From Granulosicoccus sp036478565 (GTDB taxonomy: Bacteria; Pseudomonadota; Gammaproteobacteria; Granulosicoccales; Granulosicoccaceae), in the NCBI GenBank assembly GCA_965224525.1, contig OZ245050.1, positions 744,001 through 808,000 on the forward strand: DNA of 64,000 nt, read 5' to 3'. The position numbers and the translations under genes are program-made. How positions within the stretch are numbered: position 1 is the first letter of the stretch; each line of letters opens with the position of its first letter. Of the stretch, positions 61,638-64,000 are shown piece after piece. A model generated the notes under the pieces. That model was not told the DNA's origin. It did no database searches and saw nothing but the letters and a program-made list of their open reading frames with translations.

Positions 61638-63203
61638 ATGGTTGCGCTGTTTTGCAGCACAGTTATTCGCGCACCTATTGATGTCGTGTGGCCTTTGCTA
61701 CGCGATTTCAACGCGCATGAGCGGTGGCATCCCGCCGTTGATCGCAGCGACCTGGAGGCCGGTCGGCAAGGTGACCAGGTAGGGAGCATTCGTAGTTTCT
61801 ACCTGACCAGCAACGAACATCTGCGCGAACAGTTACTGGGCCTGTCCGACAAAGACCATCAGCTACGCTATACCATTGTGGAAAGTGACATTCCACTCAG
61901 CAACTATGTTGCGGAAATTTCCCTCAAATCGATAAGCGATGTCGATCAGACACTGTGGTGTTGGCGCTCACGCTTTGATACCCCACCGGGGCAGGAACAG
62001 GCGCTAAAAAAGCTGGTGGCCGAGAATGTCTATGCAGCAGGCTTCGATGCGATCCGCGCCCACGTCGAACCGCTGGCAAACAGGCCTTCGAGCAGCGGGA
62101 TATTGGAGCCCGATCAAACACCCTGCATAGAACCAGGCCCTACCGCCTGGCAACGTAAACCAGCACCGTTTACGATCAACCCCTTTACGGTATTCAAATC
62201 CGCTAGTAACAGCACAGGCGAGCTTGAAGGCTACGCGGTGATGATGGATAAATACGGTGCGGCAGATGTACTACGCAGGGTGCCGATCAAAGCACCACCA
62301 CCGGAGCCCGGTCAAGTGCGACTGCGCCAAACCGCGATTGGATTGAACTTCATTGATATCTACTGCCGTCGCGGCTATTTCGATCTATTGTCGCTACCCG
62401 CTGTGCCGGGCATGGAGGCAGCCGGTGTGGTGGAATCTGTAGGGCCGGGCAGTACACAATTTGAATCTGGCCAGCGGGTGGCTTATGCCTGTATGCCGAT
62501 GGGTGCATACACCAGCGTTCGAACCATGGATACTGCACTGATGGTGCCGCTGCCGGATCACATAGATGACATCACCGCTGCTGCCGGTTTGCTTAAGGGT
62601 GTGTCTGCGCTGTATTTAATGCAACAGGTGCATCGGGTAAAGAGTGGCGAGACGGTTTTGGTGTATGCGCCCGCAGGTGGGGTTGGCCGTTTGTTGTGTC
62701 AATGGGCCAGGCACATTGGCGCAACGGTAATTGGCGTGACCTCCAGTAAAGAAAAACGCCGAATTGCAAAGGCTGCCGGTGCACAACATGTCATTCTGCC
62801 TGGAAAGAAGAGTCTGCCGGAACAAGTCAACGTGCTAACAGATGGTCGTGGTGTCGATGTCGTTTATGATGCCGTGGGCCGCGACAGTTTTGACGATTCG
62901 CTGAGAGCTCTGGCAATAGGTGGGCATTTGGTGAGCTATGGTCAGGCATCGGGTGATATTGGCAGTAAGGATATTTCACCGCTGGCGGAAAAATCAGTCA
63001 CACTGTCTCGCCCGAATTTTGTGCACTACACCGACACACCTGACAAAATGGCAGCCCTAAGCGGTCAATTGTTTGATGCAATAAAACAAGGGGTTCTAAC
63101 TATTGAGACAGATCAAAGATATGCTTTAAGCCAAGTGGCTGATGCGCATCGCGCGCTGGAGAATCGTGAAACGACCGGATCCAGTGTGTTGATTCCAGAT
63201 TAA
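61638..63203 (+). CDS. Fusion of an SRPBCC domain and a quinone oxidoreductase (MDR, zinc-free)
   Basis: Residues 1-145 are an SRPBCC domain like that of the upstream gene (STVIRAPIDVVWPLLRDFN, WHPAVD). After a spacer (about 150-190), residues 195-521 form a medium-chain dehydrogenase of the quinone-oxidoreductase (QorA) group: IGLNFIDIYCRRGYFD, PGMEAAGVVESVGPG, the NADPH loop APAGGVGRLLCQWA and GGHLVSYGQASGD. The zinc-ligand cysteines of alcohol dehydrogenases are absent. The oxidoreductase could reduce an unsaturated intermediate delivered by the SRPBCC domain. I do not know this architecture as a described enzyme. It closes the operon. Confidence 0.88.
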   Translation: MVALFCSTVIRAPIDVVWPLLRDFNAHERWHPAVDRSDLEAGRQGDQVGSIRSFYLTSNEHLREQLLGLSDKDHQLRYTIVESDIPLSNYVAEISLKSISDVDQTLWCWRSRFDTPPGQEQALKKLVAENVYAAGFDAIRAHVEPLANRPSSSGILEPDQTPCIEPGPTAWQRKPAPFTINPFTVFKSASNSTGELEGYAVMMDKYGAADVLRRVPIKAPPPEPGQVRLRQTAIGLNFIDIYCRRGYFDLLSLPAVPGMEAAGVVESVGPGSTQFESGQRVAYACMPMGAYTSVRTMDTALMVPLPDHIDDITAAAGLLKGVSALYLMQQVHRVKSGETVLVYAPAGGVGRLLCQWARHIGATVIGVTSSKEKRRIAKAAGAQHVILPGKKSLPEQVNVLTDGRGVDVVYDAVGRDSFDDSLRALAIGGHLVSYGQASGDIGSKDISPLAEKSVTLSRPNFVHYTDTPDKMAALSGQLFDAIKQGVLTIETDQRYALSQVADAHRALENRETTGSSVLIPD

Positions 63204-63324
63204 GGAATTGGCAGTCGATGAATAGCAGCATTTCTTGAAATGAATCAAAGAAACGATGAAGGGATGGCTATTGTCCCCTGGAATGTCATTGATGCTCATG
63301 TGCGGCTGGCTGCATGAACAGCAT

Positions 63325-63364
63325 CAACTGCAAACTCTGCAAAGCTATGCAGAGTTTGCAGTTG
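63325..63364. terminator. Perfect 17-bp hairpin between convergent genes
   Basis: CAACTGCAAACTCTGCA and its exact complement are separated by a 6-base loop (AAGCTA). The hairpin lies about 120 bases after the operon's last stop and 30 bases before the end of the convergent binding-protein gene. No T-run follows on either strand, so it may end transcription from both sides by a long stem, or protect the 3' end of the operon message. The stem is unusually long for a Rho-independent terminator. Confidence 0.65.
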
Positions 63365-63394
63365 AAAGCCTCAATCATTTATGTTGCAGACCTA

Positions 63395-64000
63395 CTACTT
63401 ACAGTCAGGATTGTCGCGCCCCACAACACCGTAAGCCAGGAAAGTTTCCATGTCTTCACCCAGCGTTTGATTCACCTGAGGTACGCGTTTAACCAACTTG
63501 GTCACCAGGTTTCCATCAGGACCTTCAGCTACTTCAGTTAAAAAGATATCCGTTATAACCTGACGATTCTCGTCCAGCGAGCGCATGCCAGCGGGTGTCA
63601 TAAACGACAGATTGGACAGGGCTTCACGATACTTTTTATGACCATCGGATAGATCACCCTCTACCTCATTCAACGCCAGCAACGCAGCTTTGGTGGAAAT
63701 ATAGTATTCATGCGCAAACAAAGAAGGTGTAGGGAAACCCTTGGGGTGTACCGACTGATAGAGTTTTACAAATGCCTGATATTCTTCAGACTGATTGGTA
63801 TCAGCGGCCGGTGAAGCCGTGGCTGTTCCCACCAGATAGTCTTTACTCCGACCCTTTGAGCCCAACACCGATTGGTCAACCGTAATAGAGCCTGCAACCA
63901 TCGGTAAATCGCCACCTGCCTGCTCGTATTGGGTTAAGAAATTAACCGCATCCGCACCACCCAGTCCGACCCACAGCGCGTCCACATCGTCGGGTAGGGC
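63395..64000 (-). CDS. ABC-type substrate-binding protein (LivK/Peripla_BP_6 type), partial
   Basis: The C-terminal 202 codons of a periplasmic binding protein run off the right edge of the window. Visible are the family strands DALWVGLGGADAVNFLTQYE and PMVAGSITVDQSVLGS, the hinge-proximal FVKLYQSVHPKGFP, and SLFAHEYYISTKAALLALNE, followed by an IFLTEVAEGPDGNLVTKLVK end typical of amide- or branched-chain-type binding proteins. It is the likely ligand receptor of the LivHMGF importer encoded convergently at 53453-58727, because that operon has no binding protein of its own. A cysteine near the C-terminus is the only one in the visible part. Confidence 0.85.
   Translation of the reverse strand, partial: ALPDDVDALWVGLGGADAVNFLTQYEQAGGDLPMVAGSITVDQSVLGSKGRSKDYLVGTATASPAADTNQSEEYQAFVKLYQSVHPKGFPTPSLFAHEYYISTKAALLALNEVEGDLSDGHKKYREALSNLSFMTPAGMRSLDENRQVITDIFLTEVAEGPDGNLVTKLVKRVPQVNQTLGEDMETFLAYGVVGRDNPDCK

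Noticed and set aside
63256..63492. 78-codon plus-strand frame behind the operon
   Set aside because: It runs through the hairpin and into the antisense of the binding-protein gene; no ribosome site or similarity.
1..64000. tRNA, rRNA, CRISPR arrays, prophage or origin features
   Set aside because: No cloverleaf arms, regular spacer-repeat series, phage structural genes or DnaA-box clusters were seen by eye; tRNAscan and similar tools were not available.

Overview
The window looks like chromosomal DNA of a free-living, probably marine, gammaproteobacterium. This is inferred from gene families (SlyD, BepA-like M48 protease, DUF6279, RpfE-RecJ, LiuR-type MerR regulator, GGDEF/EAL proteins) and a mid-range base composition; no rRNA or tRNA was seen, so the genus is not fixed. 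Most of the window is densely coding, with short spacers and many ATGA or direct-abutment couplings.

Layout. (1) 1-4861: an MttB-family methyltransferase gene, then a scarred segment. It holds a remnant of an FMN reductase gene, a decayed IS256-type transposase, a MarR regulator divergent from a small unknown gene, a second copy of the mttB 3' end, and an intact SnoaL-like/FMN reductase pair. (2) 4858-12139: envelope and protein quality-control genes (lipoprotein, SlyD, two M48 proteases, a secreted hydrolase, a DUF898 membrane protein). (3) 12204-21027: a TusE/DsrC-like protein and an acyl-CoA catabolism block (HAD phosphatase, enoyl-CoA hydratase, acyl-CoA dehydrogenase, thiolase) with a LiuR-like regulator divergent from a fused isobutyryl-CoA mutase (IcmF); a near-perfect operator lies between them. 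(4) 21217-34168: housekeeping and signalling (GGDEF-EAL protein, nuclease-like EEP protein, methyltransferase, VTT-FAD oxidoreductase fusion, RpfE-like, RecJ, CoaA, a NodU/CmcH carbamoyltransferase). (5) 34316-40771 on the minus strand: amidohydrolase, GbdR/CdhR-type AraC regulator, a second MttB homologue and a DAO-GcvT oxidoreductase, reading as a methylated-amine demethylation module. (6) 41086-43998: a second GGDEF-EAL protein. (7) 44275-64000: a large catabolic and transport locus. It encodes two DUF1185 proteins around a UPF0280 (ApbE-like) protein, a two-gene molybdenum hydroxylase, a 6-hydroxynicotinate-reductase-like protein, a Liv-type ABC importer whose second ATPase is fused to a Tm-1/UPF0261 domain, a phosphoenolpyruvate-hydrolase-family TIM barrel, a flotillin-like protein, an SRPBCC protein, an SRPBCC-quinone oxidoreductase fusion, and a convergent periplasmic binding protein.

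The most interesting system is region 7, together with the enamidase-like amidohydrolase at 39593-40771. The molybdenum hydroxylase, Hnr-like reductase and enamidase-like hydrolase match the first three steps of reductive nicotinate breakdown known from Eubacterium barkeri. Here they sit with several families of unknown function and a dedicated importer, which suggests an undescribed route for an N-heterocyclic compound. The locus is interrupted after hnr by a small accessory insert (GNAT gene without a start codon, HigA with a frameshifted HigB) flanked by duplicated hnr 3' ends. The scar at 1303-3680 has the same architecture.
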